Under the pieces are notes generated by a model. That model was given only the letters and a program-made list of their open reading frames with translations. It ran no database searches and was not told the DNA's origin. The position numbers and the translations under genes are program-made. Positions 43,624 through 52,778 of a stretch of DNA of 64,000 nucleotides are shown here, one piece after another. The stretch is taken from positions 859,101 through 923,100 of the forward strand of contig NZ_DF968181.1 in NCBI RefSeq assembly GCF_001192795.1, given 5' to 3'. This DNA comes from Flexilinea flocculi. Its GTDB lineage: Bacteria > Chloroflexota > Anaerolineae > Anaerolineales > Anaerolineaceae. The stretch's first letter is position 1. Every line of letters starts with the position of its first letter.

Positions 43624-43742
43624 TCGATTCGAAATATTGGAGGGATTATTTGTTGTTGTGTTGTTTTTGTGTTTTGCACACAACCGACACAACAACAAGT
43701 GTTCTTTCTTTTTTATTTTTTATCAATATCGAATTTCAATCT
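43624..43742. repeat. Dispersed palindromic repeat, copy 6 (imperfect)
   Basis: The left arm TTGTTGTTGTGTTG (from 43650) and right arm CGACACAACAACAA (to about 43698) pair with mismatches, around an inner GTG...CAC. The left border GATTCGAAATATTGGAGGGA is typical; the right border is AATATCGAATTTC. It lies between mutS and the TrmH-family gene. Confidence 0.65.
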
Positions 43743-43788
43743 TCTGACAGCATGCAGGCGTTTGTGAATTGAAAGGCACCTGTTCAAA

Positions 43789-44481
43789 TCAGGTAATGCT
43801 TTTCCCAAAACGCAGCAAATACGCTGCGATACCGAAGGCGGTAGCGACATTCAAAGATTCTTTCATTCCTGTCATGGGAATGAAAACGCAGTAATCACAG
43901 CGATTGATCACATCAGGATCAATGCCGTTGACTTCGTTCCCAACAATCAGAGCAATCGGTTGGTCGATTTCGATTGCATGAATGTTCTTGAATATATTGA
44001 CCGCAGTTTTTCCACCTTCCAATGCCCAAAGCTGATATCCATCGATCTTCAGCTGTTGCACAACCTCCAGAATATTCCAATGGTGTTCCCACGCGACTGA
44101 ATTTTCAGCACCCAGCGAAGTTTTTATCACCTTTGATTGATTTTCCGGCAGCGGTGTGATGCCGCATAAAAAAAGGCGAGAAATTCCTGCGCCATCCGCA
44201 GTGCGTATCATCGCTCCGACGTTTAAAGCGCTGCGAATATTATCCAATACAGCGACAACTTTTGGACCGTCTTCAAACTTCGCCCGGTCATCAATCAGGA
44301 ATGACTGATAGGGTTCCAACTCAAGGCGTGTATCGCTTCCGCATTTTGGACAGCGGATCGTTCTGTTCGTTTGTTTGTCAGGTTCAGTCTCAGTCAGAAC
44401 AAGGTGATCCGGTCGGATTGAAAAACGAAATCCACATTCAGGATTGATACAAGTTCGGATTTGGTGTAATGATTCATTCAT
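43789..44481 (-). CDS. TrmH/SpoU-family RNA methyltransferase with N-terminal zinc ribbon
   Basis: A probable 2'-O-ribose methyltransferase acting on tRNA or rRNA, 230 residues. The SPOUT motifs are complete. Motif 1 is VLDNIRSALNVGAMIRTADG (about 80-99). Motif 2 is ALIVGNEVNGID. Motif 3 is IPMTGMKESLNVATAFGIAAY, given here in two parts: IPMTGMKESLN and VATAFGIAAY. The first 55 residues are unusual for the family: two Cys pairs (CINPEC and CPKC) around a beta-rich spacer form a likely zinc ribbon, perhaps a substrate-binding module. The target nucleotide cannot be inferred. It overlaps the nitroreductase gene by eight bases. Confidence 0.85.
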   Translation of the reverse strand: MNESLHQIRTCINPECGFRFSIRPDHLVLTETEPDKQTNRTIRCPKCGSDTRLELEPYQSFLIDDRAKFEDGPKVVAVLDNIRSALNVGAMIRTADGAGISRLFLCGITPLPENQSKVIKTSLGAENSVAWEHHWNILEVVQQLKIDGYQLWALEGGKTAVNIFKNIHAIEIDQPIALIVGNEVNGIDPDVINRCDYCVFIPMTGMKESLNVATAFGIAAYLLRFGKSIT

Positions 44482-45013
44482 GGAAAAAAGTCAACAGTTC
44501 CGATACATCCTTCCTTGGACGCGGATCAGGATTTTCTGCCGGGATTCCTGCGGCAATCAACGCGGAAACCTGAATTGATTCCGGTAATTTTAAGTATTCA
44601 TGAGCTTTTTGCGGATCATAAATACCCATGATGACAGTCCCGATTCCAAGATCATGCGCTGCCAGGCATAAAGTCTGACAGGCAATGCCGCTGTCGAAAG
44701 ATTCCCAATGTGTGCCGAAGCGATCGCGATACGATCCATCTGGATTGCAGCCTGAAATATGTTTTTCGGAGCATAAAGCAATCAGCAACGGCGCATTTTC
44801 TGTAATTGACCGATTATTACCTCCCAAAGCTATTTCGGCAATTGCATTTTTTTCGTTTCCTGTAAGCGCAATGTATCTCGTAGTCTGAGTATTTTTCCAA
44901 CTGGGTGCCCATGCAGCCACACCGATGAGCATTTCGATTGTTTTTTGAGGTATCGGATCCGGTAAGAATTTTCGGATACTACGACGCGTTTTGATACATT
45001 CAATGGTATTCAT
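44474..45013 (-). CDS. Nitroreductase-family flavoprotein
   Basis: A 179-residue FMN-dependent oxidoreductase of the nitroreductase superfamily. The N-terminal RRSIRKFLPDPIPQKTIEML segment contributes FMN phosphate contacts. AAWAPSWKNTQTTRYIAL and a C-terminal GTVIMGIYDPQ follow. The physiological substrate in this family is often unknown. It is the first gene of a two-gene unit with the RNA methyltransferase. Confidence 0.87.
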   Translation of the reverse strand: MNTIECIKTRRSIRKFLPDPIPQKTIEMLIGVAAWAPSWKNTQTTRYIALTGNEKNAIAEIALGGNNRSITENAPLLIALCSEKHISGCNPDGSYRDRFGTHWESFDSGIACQTLCLAAHDLGIGTVIMGIYDPQKAHEYLKLPESIQVSALIAAGIPAENPDPRPRKDVSELLTFFHE

Positions 45014-45061
45014 CTGACACCTGCTTTCATCACGATTCTGAACCTGTCTTTTTACATCAAA

Positions 45062-45187
45062 AATTTAATCAAAATATAAGAAGCGATTTGACACATCAAA
45101 AGAAAATTTTGTCTTTGTGATGTTTTTATGTTCTATTAAAAACGCCAAAAGGATGAAGAATCCTCCCATTATTTCGAATAGCTGGCA
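45062..45187. repeat. Dispersed palindromic repeat, copy 7 (decayed)
   Basis: The right border TCCTCCCATTATTTCGAATA followed by GCTGG is characteristic. The arms (TTTGTGATGTTTTTATG and the facing sequence) no longer pair well. Confidence 0.45.
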
Positions 45188-45225
45188 AAGAACCCGATAG
45201 AATTACAACAAATCGAAATAAGAAC

Positions 45226-45330
45226 CTGCTTTTCGAGTCAATCGAGAAAACTTGATGTTATGTCGTTTTTAAGCTTCGCGTAAAAGGACATAACATCAAA
45301 CAATTCTTCCCATGTTTCGAATCATTGATA
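45226..45330. repeat. Dispersed palindromic repeat, copy 8
   Basis: TTGATGTTATGTC (45252-45264) pairs perfectly with GACATAACATCAA (45287-45299), and further imperfect pairing lies inside. The right border is AATTCTTCCCATGTTTCGAAT. It lies just past the stop of the triple-fusion gene and may end its transcript. Confidence 0.72.
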
Positions 45331-45342
45331 AATTTCCTGCGC

Positions 45343-48300
45343 TTATTTTTTTAGCAGAATCGATGGCGACTGGTTTCCCAGGTCGATACGTACAGCGCGA
45401 CGATTGACTGCCATTAACGCTTCGAAATCACCCAATGCCTGTGCCCTTTCAAGGACTGCAAAAGTCATCCCTTCATTCGGAATTTCGACATCAGTGTGAG
45501 AATTTGCGACAATTTGGATGAATACGCCATTATTCGCTCCTCCTTTGTGGAGTTGCCCTGTCGAGTGTTGAAATCGCGGTCCGAAACCAAGCGTGGTTGC
45601 ACAGGCAGTTTGTTTAAGGATTTCTTCCCGCAAAGATTGCAGTTTATGCAACATGTCCTCGTTTCGTGGAAGATAAGCGTTGATCGCAACGTAATCTTCT
45701 CCAGAATTTGCAATTGTGAGAAATTTCGAGATAAACTCGGCTGGATTCTTCGCTGCAGCCAGTTCTTTCTTAAGGGTTTCATTCGCTGCTTCAGCCAGGC
45801 TATAAAAGACTTTGACTCCATCCTTTTCCCACAAAACCTCCGGTTCGGATAAAATGCCTTTTTCCTTATACTCATTAATTTTTGCCACGGTTCGATTTTT
45901 ACTGTCCTGAACATTGGGCTGGTCAAATGCATTTACCTCTAAAAGCGAACATGCTACTGAAATTGCGATTTCCCATCGGTAAAATTCAGCAAACAGATCC
46001 GGCAGATCGTTTAATTTTATCGTTAGAACCGGTTGCCCGACTTTCATTAATTGGTCTATAAAATCGCATTGTGTTCCAGAGGTTTGAATGTATACAAAAG
46101 CGCGATCCTTAGCATAAACCGATGGATCAGTTTGAGGTTCGATATCAATCGGAATAATTCCTTTTCCATTTTTACCGCTGCTTTCTGCGATCAATTGTTC
46201 AAGCCAGGATCCAAAGGATTCCAGTTCCGGATCTGTCAGAATTGTAAATTTGTCACGTCCGAGCAGTGCCGCGGTACCCATGTACACACCTAAAGCTGCG
46301 CCTTCGTTGCTGGCTACCGGATTCGACGGAGTGCTTTTTTTAGCGATTGCATTTACTTTTTCCAGCACAATCGCCGGATCAATGCCAATCAGTGTGGCTG
46401 GAAGGACTCCAAATGGCGTTATAGCCGAAAAACGACCGCCGACCGCGGGATCGGACAACACGATATTGCGGAAATTTAATTCTTTGGCAATTCGTTCCAA
46501 CTGTGTGCCCGGATCTGTAATGGCAATAAAATGGCTGCCTGCTTTTTCACCCAGCGTATCTTTTGCTCGCTGATAGAAATAGTCAAGGAGAGCCCGGACT
46601 TCTGCCGTCCCACCGGATTTACTGGAGATGATATAGACGGTTTCAGATGTTGGATGGCTGTGATCTGCCTCAAGCACCTGACCGGGGTCTGTGGAATCAA
46701 CAATTTCTAATTTTAAATCGGATATTTCTTTGAAGGTTAATGCCATCACTTCCGGTGCGAGCGAGGATCCGCCCATTCCTAAAAGCAGCACTTTACGGAT
46801 TCCGTCTTCTTTCAGACTCTTTAAAATACTGCGAAATTCCTCGATATTTTTGGCAGTATTCATATGTGCATCCAGCCATCCCAATCGATTGCGGATTTCA
46901 GGATATGCCTGAATATCGAAAGTCCAGACAGTCGGATCTTTTGCAAAAATTCGCGGCAGGATTGAGTTTTCTTCAATTTTCTTAAAATTACTCATAACCT
47001 GATCATACAAATCACCAAGTGATTTTTTAAGGATGTCCGATCGTTTATTAAGGTCGCCAAGCATTGAATTAAATGCGTTTTCAAAAGTATTCACGCCTTC
47101 CTCCTGAAGTTCTTCTGTTATATTCTGCAATGAAATACCGATGGAAGCCAGTTTTGAAAAAACAAGATCGATTTCGTTGTCCGATGCCGGCAATCCGGCT
47201 TTAATACTACTATGATCCAGGGCTGCTTTGAGCGTTTCTGGATCCACTGAGCTGATTGTATTTTCTCCGATGAGGGAATCAATGTAGATCGTATCGGAGT
47301 ATTGATTATTTTTACATCCGGTTGCAGCCCATAATGGACGCTGGATTGTAGCGCCTTTTTTCTGTAGTGCGTTAAAACGTTCCCCGGAAAATATCTTTTT
47401 AAATTGACGATAGATTCTCTGGCAATTTGCTATGCCGACTTTGCCTTTTAACTCTCTCGCAATTGCAGCTTGTTCTTCGGAACCTTCAGTGATAATTTTT
47501 TCAAGAAGCGGGTCTATTTTTGAGTCGATCCAGCATACATAAACCGAAGCAACGGATTGAATCTTGTTAATCGGTTGACCGCTGGCGATTCGGTCTTCCA
47601 GACCGGATATATACGCTTCTGCTGCTTTGATATATTGTTCCTCTGAAAAAATCAATGTGCTGTTAACGTTAATACCGGCAGAAACGAGCTGACGGACTGC
47701 AGAAATCCCGCTTTCTGTAGCAGGAATTTTTACCATAAGGTTAGGACGATTGACTGCAGTCCACGTTTTTCTTGCTTCTGCAACAATTTTTTCTGTTTCA
47801 TGCGAAAAAGAAGGATTGATTTCAAGACTTACATAACCGTCTTTCCCATCTGTTTGAACATAAAGCTCTGTAAACAGACTTGCCGCATCACGGATATCCT
47901 CAACGGATAATTGGGAAAAGATTTTTTCGCAATTCCATCCAGCAAGCGCCATCGGCGCGATTGCTGTATCGTAATCATTCGAGTCTGAAATTGCTTTTCG
48001 AAATGAACAGGGATTCGAGGTCAAACCTCTGATTTCACCCCTTTGGATCATCTCTTTTAATTCACCGTTGCGGATGATGCAGCGCTGAATGTTGTCATAC
48101 CAGATGGATTGTCCTAATTCTAATATCCGTTCGATTTTATTGGAAACCGAAAAATCGCCCCGTTCAATACTTTTAATTTTTTCAAATCGACGGATCTGAT
48201 TAGGTTTATTATTGAATTTTGCATTTAGAAAAGCAGTGACCAGTTCACGGGCAACTTCCGATCCAATAATTCGTGAGCCAAGACACAATACATTCATGCC

Positions 48301-48603
48301 ATCGTGTTCTACTCCCTGATGTGCAGAATAGGTATCATGACAAACACTTGCGTAGATTCCAGGGATTTTATTGGCTGCGATACAAACTCCGACTCCGGAA
48401 CCACAAATGAACACACCTGCCTCAGCTTTACCGTTTATTATTTTATCTGATCCTAATTTTACATAATCCGGAAAATCAGCGCTTTCTTTGGAATAAGTAC
48501 CGACATCGATGACATCGCATCCTGTTTTTTTTATCGTATCAATAACACACTCTTTTAGTTCAAAACCGGCATGATCACATGCAACTGCAATCGTTTTTTT
48601 CAC
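45343..48603 (-). CDS. Triple fusion: ribose-5-phosphate isomerase B, transaldolase, glucose-6-phosphate isomerase
   Basis: One polypeptide of 1086 residues joining three pentose-phosphate/glycolysis enzymes. Residues 1-145 are RpiB, with VACDHAGFELK, catalytic Cys in FICGSGVGVCIAAN (66-79) and NVLCLGSRI. Residues about 155-525 are transaldolase, with GLTSNPCSF and the Schiff-base lysine in LMVKIPATESG (about Lys292). Residues about 545-1086 are Pgi, with LLGMGGSSLAPEV, IISSKSGGTAEV and a C-terminal FGPRFQHSTGQLHKGG. Tal-Pgi fusions are known; the added RpiB is the unusual part. The frame runs upstream to 48771 through a palindromic repeat, but the GTG at 48603 after AAGGAAAG begins the RpiB domain exactly and is the likely start. 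Confidence 0.92.
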   Translation of the reverse strand: MKKTIAVACDHAGFELKECVIDTIKKTGCDVIDVGTYSKESADFPDYVKLGSDKIINGKAEAGVFICGSGVGVCIAANKIPGIYASVCHDTYSAHQGVEHDGMNVLCLGSRIIGSEVARELVTAFLNAKFNNKPNQIRRFEKIKSIERGDFSVSNKIERILELGQSIWYDNIQRCIIRNGELKEMIQRGEIRGLTSNPCSFRKAISDSNDYDTAIAPMALAGWNCEKIFSQLSVEDIRDAASLFTELYVQTDGKDGYVSLEINPSFSHETEKIVAEARKTWTAVNRPNLMVKIPATESGISAVRQLVSAGINVNSTLIFSEEQYIKAAEAYISGLEDRIASGQPINKIQSVASVYVCWIDSKIDPLLEKIITEGSEEQAAIARELKGKVGIANCQRIYRQFKKIFSGERFNALQKKGATIQRPLWAATGCKNNQYSDTIYIDSLIGENTISSVDPETLKAALDHSSIKAGLPASDNEIDLVFSKLASIGISLQNITEELQEEGVNTFENAFNSMLGDLNKRSDILKKSLGDLYDQVMSNFKKIEENSILPRIFAKDPTVWTFDIQAYPEIRNRLGWLDAHMNTAKNIEEFRSILKSLKEDGIRKVLLLGMGGSSLAPEVMALTFKEISDLKLEIVDSTDPGQVLEADHSHPTSETVYIISSKSGGTAEVRALLDYFYQRAKDTLGEKAGSHFIAITDPGTQLERIAKELNFRNIVLSDPAVGGRFSAITPFGVLPATLIGIDPAIVLEKVNAIAKKSTPSNPVASNEGAALGVYMGTAALLGRDKFTILTDPELESFGSWLEQLIAESSGKNGKGIIPIDIEPQTDPSVYAKDRAFVYIQTSGTQCDFIDQLMKVGQPVLTIKLNDLPDLFAEFYRWEIAISVACSLLEVNAFDQPNVQDSKNRTVAKINEYKEKGILSEPEVLWEKDGVKVFYSLAEAANETLKKELAAAKNPAEFISKFLTIANSGEDYVAINAYLPRNEDMLHKLQSLREEILKQTACATTLGFGPRFQHSTGQLHKGGANNGVFIQIVANSHTDVEIPNEGMTFAVLERAQALGDFEALMAVNRRAVRIDLGNQSPSILLKK

Positions 48604-48649
48604 GTGGGCTTTCCTTGAAATGATGTAATCTGTTTGATAACCAGTAATT

Positions 48650-48775
48650 CGAAATATCGACTCGCTATTCGAAAAAGAGAGAAACACTTTTTGTTGTGAT
48701 GTTTTTATGAGAAGAACCATCACAACAACAAAGAATCCTCTCCATATTTCGGATTTTTGTCTGATAACCAAATAA
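48650..48775. repeat. Dispersed palindromic repeat, copy 9
   Basis: TTGTTGTGATG (48691-48701) pairs with CATCACAACAA (48718-48728). The left borders are AATTCGAAATATCGA and CTATTCGAAAAAGAG; the right border is AATCCTCTCCATATTTCGGA. It lies 47 bases upstream of the triple-fusion start. A further remnant (AGCTATTCGAAATATAG) is at 48813-48829. Confidence 0.72.
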
Positions 48776-48945
48776 ATTATACTCTAATCGTTTTGCCCTG
48801 TATTTCAAAAAAGTAGCTATTCGAAATATAGATAAGCTTATTGGGAAAAAAGAAACAGAAGACTGCATCGGTAGAATAACCGATACCCTGATATGTCGAT
48901 ATACATTCCTTTTGGCTGCAATTTGAAGTGAGGTTAAAAAAAACA

Positions 48946-48994
48946 ATCATGAGAACCCGTACCCTATTTACTGTAGATTCAGCGTGCTCATGAT
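48946..48994 (-). terminator. Terminator after the zinc dehydrogenase gene
   Basis: On the minus strand ATCATGAG (48994-48987) and CTCATGAT (48953-48946) form a stem around a 33-base loop, followed directly by TGTTTTTTTT. It lies 32 bases after the stop at 49026. Confidence 0.6.
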
Positions 48995-49025
48995 CGTATA
49001 AAATCAGGGAATTCTATCTCGACTT

Positions 49026-50054
49026 TTAAGGATTTAGAACAATTTTCAGGAAGTTCCCTTCATGATGATATAGTTTTGAAAACCATTCATTTCCCTGAGA
49101 AAGCGGTGCGGCAGCGCTGATGATCGAATCCACATCAACCATTTTACGAGCAATCATATCTAAACAGGCGGAATATTCTCCACTCGAAGCACAAGAACCC
49201 TGCAGCCTGATTTGCCGTGTTACAACGGTTTGTAGTGGAAGTTCCACTTTTGGCGAAACGTTGCCGATCAGCGTAACTGCGCCGCCTTTTCGTGCACATT
49301 GAATTGCCGTATTGAAACTGCTGTTTGCTCCGACAACTTCAAATGCGATATCCACTCCTTCACCGCCCGTTATTTTTTTAACAGTTACAACGGTTGTATC
49401 ATCAGAATAAATTGCAACATCAGCTCCCATTTTTTTTGCCATTTCCAGGCGTGATTCATCTTGATCAATTGCGATGATGTTTCCATATCCAGTTGCTCGC
49501 AATGTCTGAATTACAAGCAATCCGATCATACCTGCTCCAATAACAGCTGTTGATGCGTTGATCGTCCGTGGACTGAGACTGACTGCATGGACGGCAACCG
49601 ATAGCGGTTCCACGATTGTTGCCTGATTAAAAGTGACTTCATCCGGAAGTTTGTACAAAATATGTTGCGGGACTGCGATATATTCGGCAAAAGCCCCATC
49701 TTTTCGATATTCCTCGCAGGAAACGCCCAGTACTCTACGGTTTTCACATAAATTGATTTGCCCGTTCTGACAATAACGGCAATGACCGCAATAAATTGTC
49801 GAATCAAATGTGACTCGATCCGCAACGTTCCACCCTTTTACGGCGGTTCCGACTTCTGCAATGACTCCGCTTGCTTCATGTCCCATGATGACCGGAGGGC
49901 GTCGCCGTCCAGTGGATCCGTCAAATCCGTGGATATCTGAACCGCAAATTCCGCAGGCTTTCACCTGGATAAGCACTTCATCGGGGCTGATTTCCGGCTT
50001 TTCTACTTCAAGGTATTCCATCTTTTGATATTCTGTTAAAACAAGCGCCTTCAT
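49026..50054 (-). CDS. Zinc-dependent alcohol/polyol dehydrogenase (MDR family)
   Basis: A medium-chain dehydrogenase of 342 residues. The catalytic zinc site is GICGSDIHGFDG with IMGHEASGV. Structural zinc Cys are in YCGHCRYCQNGQINLC, and the Rossmann motif AVIGAGMIGLLVIQTLRATG is followed by an Asp (AIDQDESR), indicating NAD preference. It resembles sorbitol, threonine or 2-deoxy-scyllo-inosamine-type dehydrogenases; the substrate is not determinable. AAAAAGGAATAATT precedes the start. It follows a Gfo/Idh/MocA-type oxidoreductase gene on the same strand, suggesting a small sugar- or polyol-oxidation unit. Confidence 0.88.
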   Translation of the reverse strand: MKALVLTEYQKMEYLEVEKPEISPDEVLIQVKACGICGSDIHGFDGSTGRRRPPVIMGHEASGVIAEVGTAVKGWNVADRVTFDSTIYCGHCRYCQNGQINLCENRRVLGVSCEEYRKDGAFAEYIAVPQHILYKLPDEVTFNQATIVEPLSVAVHAVSLSPRTINASTAVIGAGMIGLLVIQTLRATGYGNIIAIDQDESRLEMAKKMGADVAIYSDDTTVVTVKKITGGEGVDIAFEVVGANSSFNTAIQCARKGGAVTLIGNVSPKVELPLQTVVTRQIRLQGSCASSGEYSACLDMIARKMVDVDSIISAAAPLSQGNEWFSKLYHHEGNFLKIVLNP

Positions 50055-50173
50055 GAATTATTCCTTTTTTTAAGTCAATATATCTGAAATCCGCAATTCA
50101 AAATGTCAACCACTCTTACGAATTGCTGATCTGAACTGATCTTCTTGCATATTTATAAGAAATAGAAAACTTT

Positions 50174-51313
50174 CTATCGTTTTGAAAACGGAATAAAGGA
50201 TAAACGTCCGTCAAAGTCATCTCCGTTTTCCGGCTTCAATGGAAAATGAACGGGTTTCCGATCCCGCTGCGACCGATAGACGGCTGTAAAAATCTCAACA
50301 GTTTTTCTGCCTGCATATCCATCTACTGCCGGTGTCCGATCTTTGATAATTGCATCCAAAAAATCTGCAATTTGAAGATGATGGAAATAGGTCATCGGAT
50401 CGTGTTTTTCGGTGTTTCTCGTATCTTCTTCTTTCCAAACCGACAGCATTTGTTCTTCGCCTGGAATTGTCCAAATATCGTTATAAGCAGGTTCAACTTT
50501 CGTTGTTACACCGGAAATGAAAGCGGATCCGCCCTCGATTTGTGCTCCTACCGAATATCCTGAATCCCCGTGGATGTGAATTTTCCCCCAGAATCCGGGC
50601 TTTTGCGAATTTGAAACAAAGAATGATCCCATGGCTCCGTTTTTAAAACGAATCACTGCCAGGGCAGTATCCTCAATTTCCACGGAGGGATGATTGAAAT
50701 TATCCCAATATCCGAATAATTCATCAATGTCACCCATGATCCATTGCAGAAGATCCAACTGGTGCGGTGTCTGATTGACCATGACACCGCCGCCTTCCTC
50801 TTTCCATTTTCCACGCCAGGAATCCATTTGATAGTATTCGGGACTGCGCCAGCCCATGACCTCCATGGTTCCGATGACAGGTCGCCCGATTTTGCCAGCC
50901 TGTATTGCCTTGATCATGCGCACAACCGGCCAATAAAATCTTCGCTGACTGATTACCCCCAACTTCACATGAGCTGTTTCACAGGCTTGAATCGCCCGAT
51001 CACAGTCGCTCAGGCTGGATGCCAGCGGTTTTTCGCAAATCACATGTGCCCCGGCTGCGGCAGCGCTGCAGATCATATCTGCATGCAGCGGGTGCGGTGT
51101 ACAGACTGATACTGCCTGGATTCCATTTTCGCGGATCATTTTTTCAACATCGGTATATGCAGGAACTCGAAAATCTCCAGCAAGTTTTTCAGCTTTTTCC
51201 ATGGAAATGTCACATACAGCAGATATTTCGGATTCAGGAAGGGTTTGATAAGCCAGAGCATGCGTTACTCCAACTTTACCGCACCCGATGACTGCGGTTC
51301 TTATTTTTTCCAC
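50174..51313 (-). CDS. Gfo/Idh/MocA-family oxidoreductase
   Basis: An NAD(P)-dependent sugar or cyclitol dehydrogenase-type protein of 379 residues. The N-terminal Rossmann motif is AVIGCGKVGVTHALAYQ (about 7-23). The conserved VCEKPLA-like segment reads HVICEKPLASSLSDCDRA, holding the catalytic Lys. The C-terminal alpha/beta domain includes GGVMVNQTPHQLDLLQWIMG, in which the family's His is present. The start is a GTG with AAAGG upstream. The neighbouring zinc dehydrogenase may act on the same compound. The substrate is unknown. Confidence 0.88.
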   Translation of the reverse strand: MEKIRTAVIGCGKVGVTHALAYQTLPESEISAVCDISMEKAEKLAGDFRVPAYTDVEKMIRENGIQAVSVCTPHPLHADMICSAAAAGAHVICEKPLASSLSDCDRAIQACETAHVKLGVISQRRFYWPVVRMIKAIQAGKIGRPVIGTMEVMGWRSPEYYQMDSWRGKWKEEGGGVMVNQTPHQLDLLQWIMGDIDELFGYWDNFNHPSVEIEDTALAVIRFKNGAMGSFFVSNSQKPGFWGKIHIHGDSGYSVGAQIEGGSAFISGVTTKVEPAYNDIWTIPGEEQMLSVWKEEDTRNTEKHDPMTYFHHLQIADFLDAIIKDRTPAVDGYAGRKTVEIFTAVYRSQRDRKPVHFPLKPENGDDFDGRLSFIPFSKR

Positions 51314-51438
51314 AATGCTAAACCTTTCGATGGTTATGAAATATTTCAGGTTTTATCATAAAGCCACTTTCCGAATTTCGCAAATACATAAATTCCAGAA
51401 ATACGAATTATGGGGAAGATTGCTGTTTTTAATATTTA

Positions 51439-52671
51439 TTATGCCTTGTTGCTGGTATAACCATAAAAATGCTCCAATAACTTGATCACCATCGTACCTG
51501 TTAACCAATTGGATTGTTTCTTCCCTGATAGTTTCTTTGCATAATCCCACTTATAAGAGGGACGAATTTTTAACGCATCGAGCCCACAGTTAGAAAACGC
51601 TTCTTTTCCCCCAAGGAAGCCGATGATAATGTCATCTCTTTGTTCTTCGCAAAGCTTGTACATTTCATAAAAATTGAGTGTACCTTGCCAATTTCCAGAT
51701 CGATTTGATGAAGTGATCCATTCATCTGAATTTGTAGATTTTACCCTGTCTCGCTTACTGTCAACAATTTTCAGAAAAGTAAAACCTGGTATCCAATTGC
51801 ATATTTCTTTCTTACCTATTGATGACGATGATTCATCCCACTTAAATGCTCTAACAACAAGCGAATCAAGATCTCTTTTTTCAAGTTCGCTGATGCCACC
51901 CATAAATCCCACTAGGATAGAATCACCGCGCTTTTTACATAAATCGAGGATTGCATCGAAACTATATATTTCTTTGTAATTCTGACCGGAGGTCGTTTGA
52001 AATTTAGGAGAGGTTTGATTTCGTGTATTTCGAGATAAATCATCCAACTCACACAAACGACTATGAATGATGCTCCACTCTTCAGCAAATAAACCCGATA
52101 TGGATTTCGCTAACATTCCAAAGGTTAAAACCATATCTACGTGACTTTTAACTTTCGTTTCCATACTCTTGGGAACCAGATAAAGTATCTTAGCCTCGCG
52201 ACATGCGATTATTTCTTTTTGATTTGGTAAAACTTTTTTTTCCAGAATGTATTGATATTTTCCGGATTCACTTGACGCATCCCGCACTTGTTTAATGTCT
52301 TCAATTAGGAACAAGCCGGTCTTCCTATCCATGACTTTCTTCTGTATGCTGTGGTAGATTTCAATTTGGTTAAGGTTATCAGAGGTGTCAGCGGTTTTTA
52401 ATTCTACTAAAAGAAGTTGATTGCGGTCTGGATTTATCATTAACCAATCGACATTGGTCGATTGGTTATTATCAGGTTTCTTGAGAGGAAATTCTGGACA
52501 GATCATTCGAATTGATCCAGAAAAAACCGGATCTTCTTGCAATGTTTCAGTTAAAACATCTTCTATGTACATGCTCAGAATGGGCTCAACTACCCGTTCA
52601 GTCTGTGCTTTAGGAATCATTGTTGTTTCCATAATAGAATCCATGAGAATATCAATAAATGATTTTGCCAT
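51439..52671 (-). CDS. PD-(D/E)XK nuclease-like protein with a duplicated C-terminal domain
   Basis: A 410-residue protein I cannot name. The N-terminal half has the layout of a PD-(D/E)XK nuclease fold: Glu60, Asp75 (NVDWLMINPDRN) and Glu90-x-Lys92 (LLLVELKTADTS). This resembles restriction-type or DUF-type nucleases that bind defined ligands. The C-terminal half contains two copies of a domain of about 67 residues (236-303 and 333-399). Both share an LC..(R/Q)RDD/S segment, I(L/I)(V/I)GF(M/L)GG, LD.L..R...KWD, a GKK and a NW..G....K pattern. A linker of about 30 residues separates them. It lies beside an IS256 element in an accessory patch. Defence or DNA-processing is a guess from the fold only. 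Confidence 0.65.
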   Translation of the reverse strand: MAKSFIDILMDSIMETTMIPKAQTERVVEPILSMYIEDVLTETLQEDPVFSGSIRMICPEFPLKKPDNNQSTNVDWLMINPDRNQLLLVELKTADTSDNLNQIEIYHSIQKKVMDRKTGLFLIEDIKQVRDASSESGKYQYILEKKVLPNQKEIIACREAKILYLVPKSMETKVKSHVDMVLTFGMLAKSISGLFAEEWSIIHSRLCELDDLSRNTRNQTSPKFQTTSGQNYKEIYSFDAILDLCKKRGDSILVGFMGGISELEKRDLDSLVVRAFKWDESSSSIGKKEICNWIPGFTFLKIVDSKRDRVKSTNSDEWITSSNRSGNWQGTLNFYEMYKLCEEQRDDIIIGFLGGKEAFSNCGLDALKIRPSYKWDYAKKLSGKKQSNWLTGTMVIKLLEHFYGYTSNKA

Positions 52672-52778
52672 CGTTTCCTGCTTTCTTTTTTTGTTAGATA
52701 ATATTAAATTCTTTGTGCTAATAAATCCATTCAGACACTACAGGATCGTTTATCTCATTCGTCTGGATTATGCAACCC

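Noticed and set aside
48604-48771. N-terminal extension of the triple-fusion frame
   Set aside because: The extra 56 codons translate a dispersed palindromic repeat. The RpiB domain starts exactly at the GTG at 48603, which has a ribosome-binding site.
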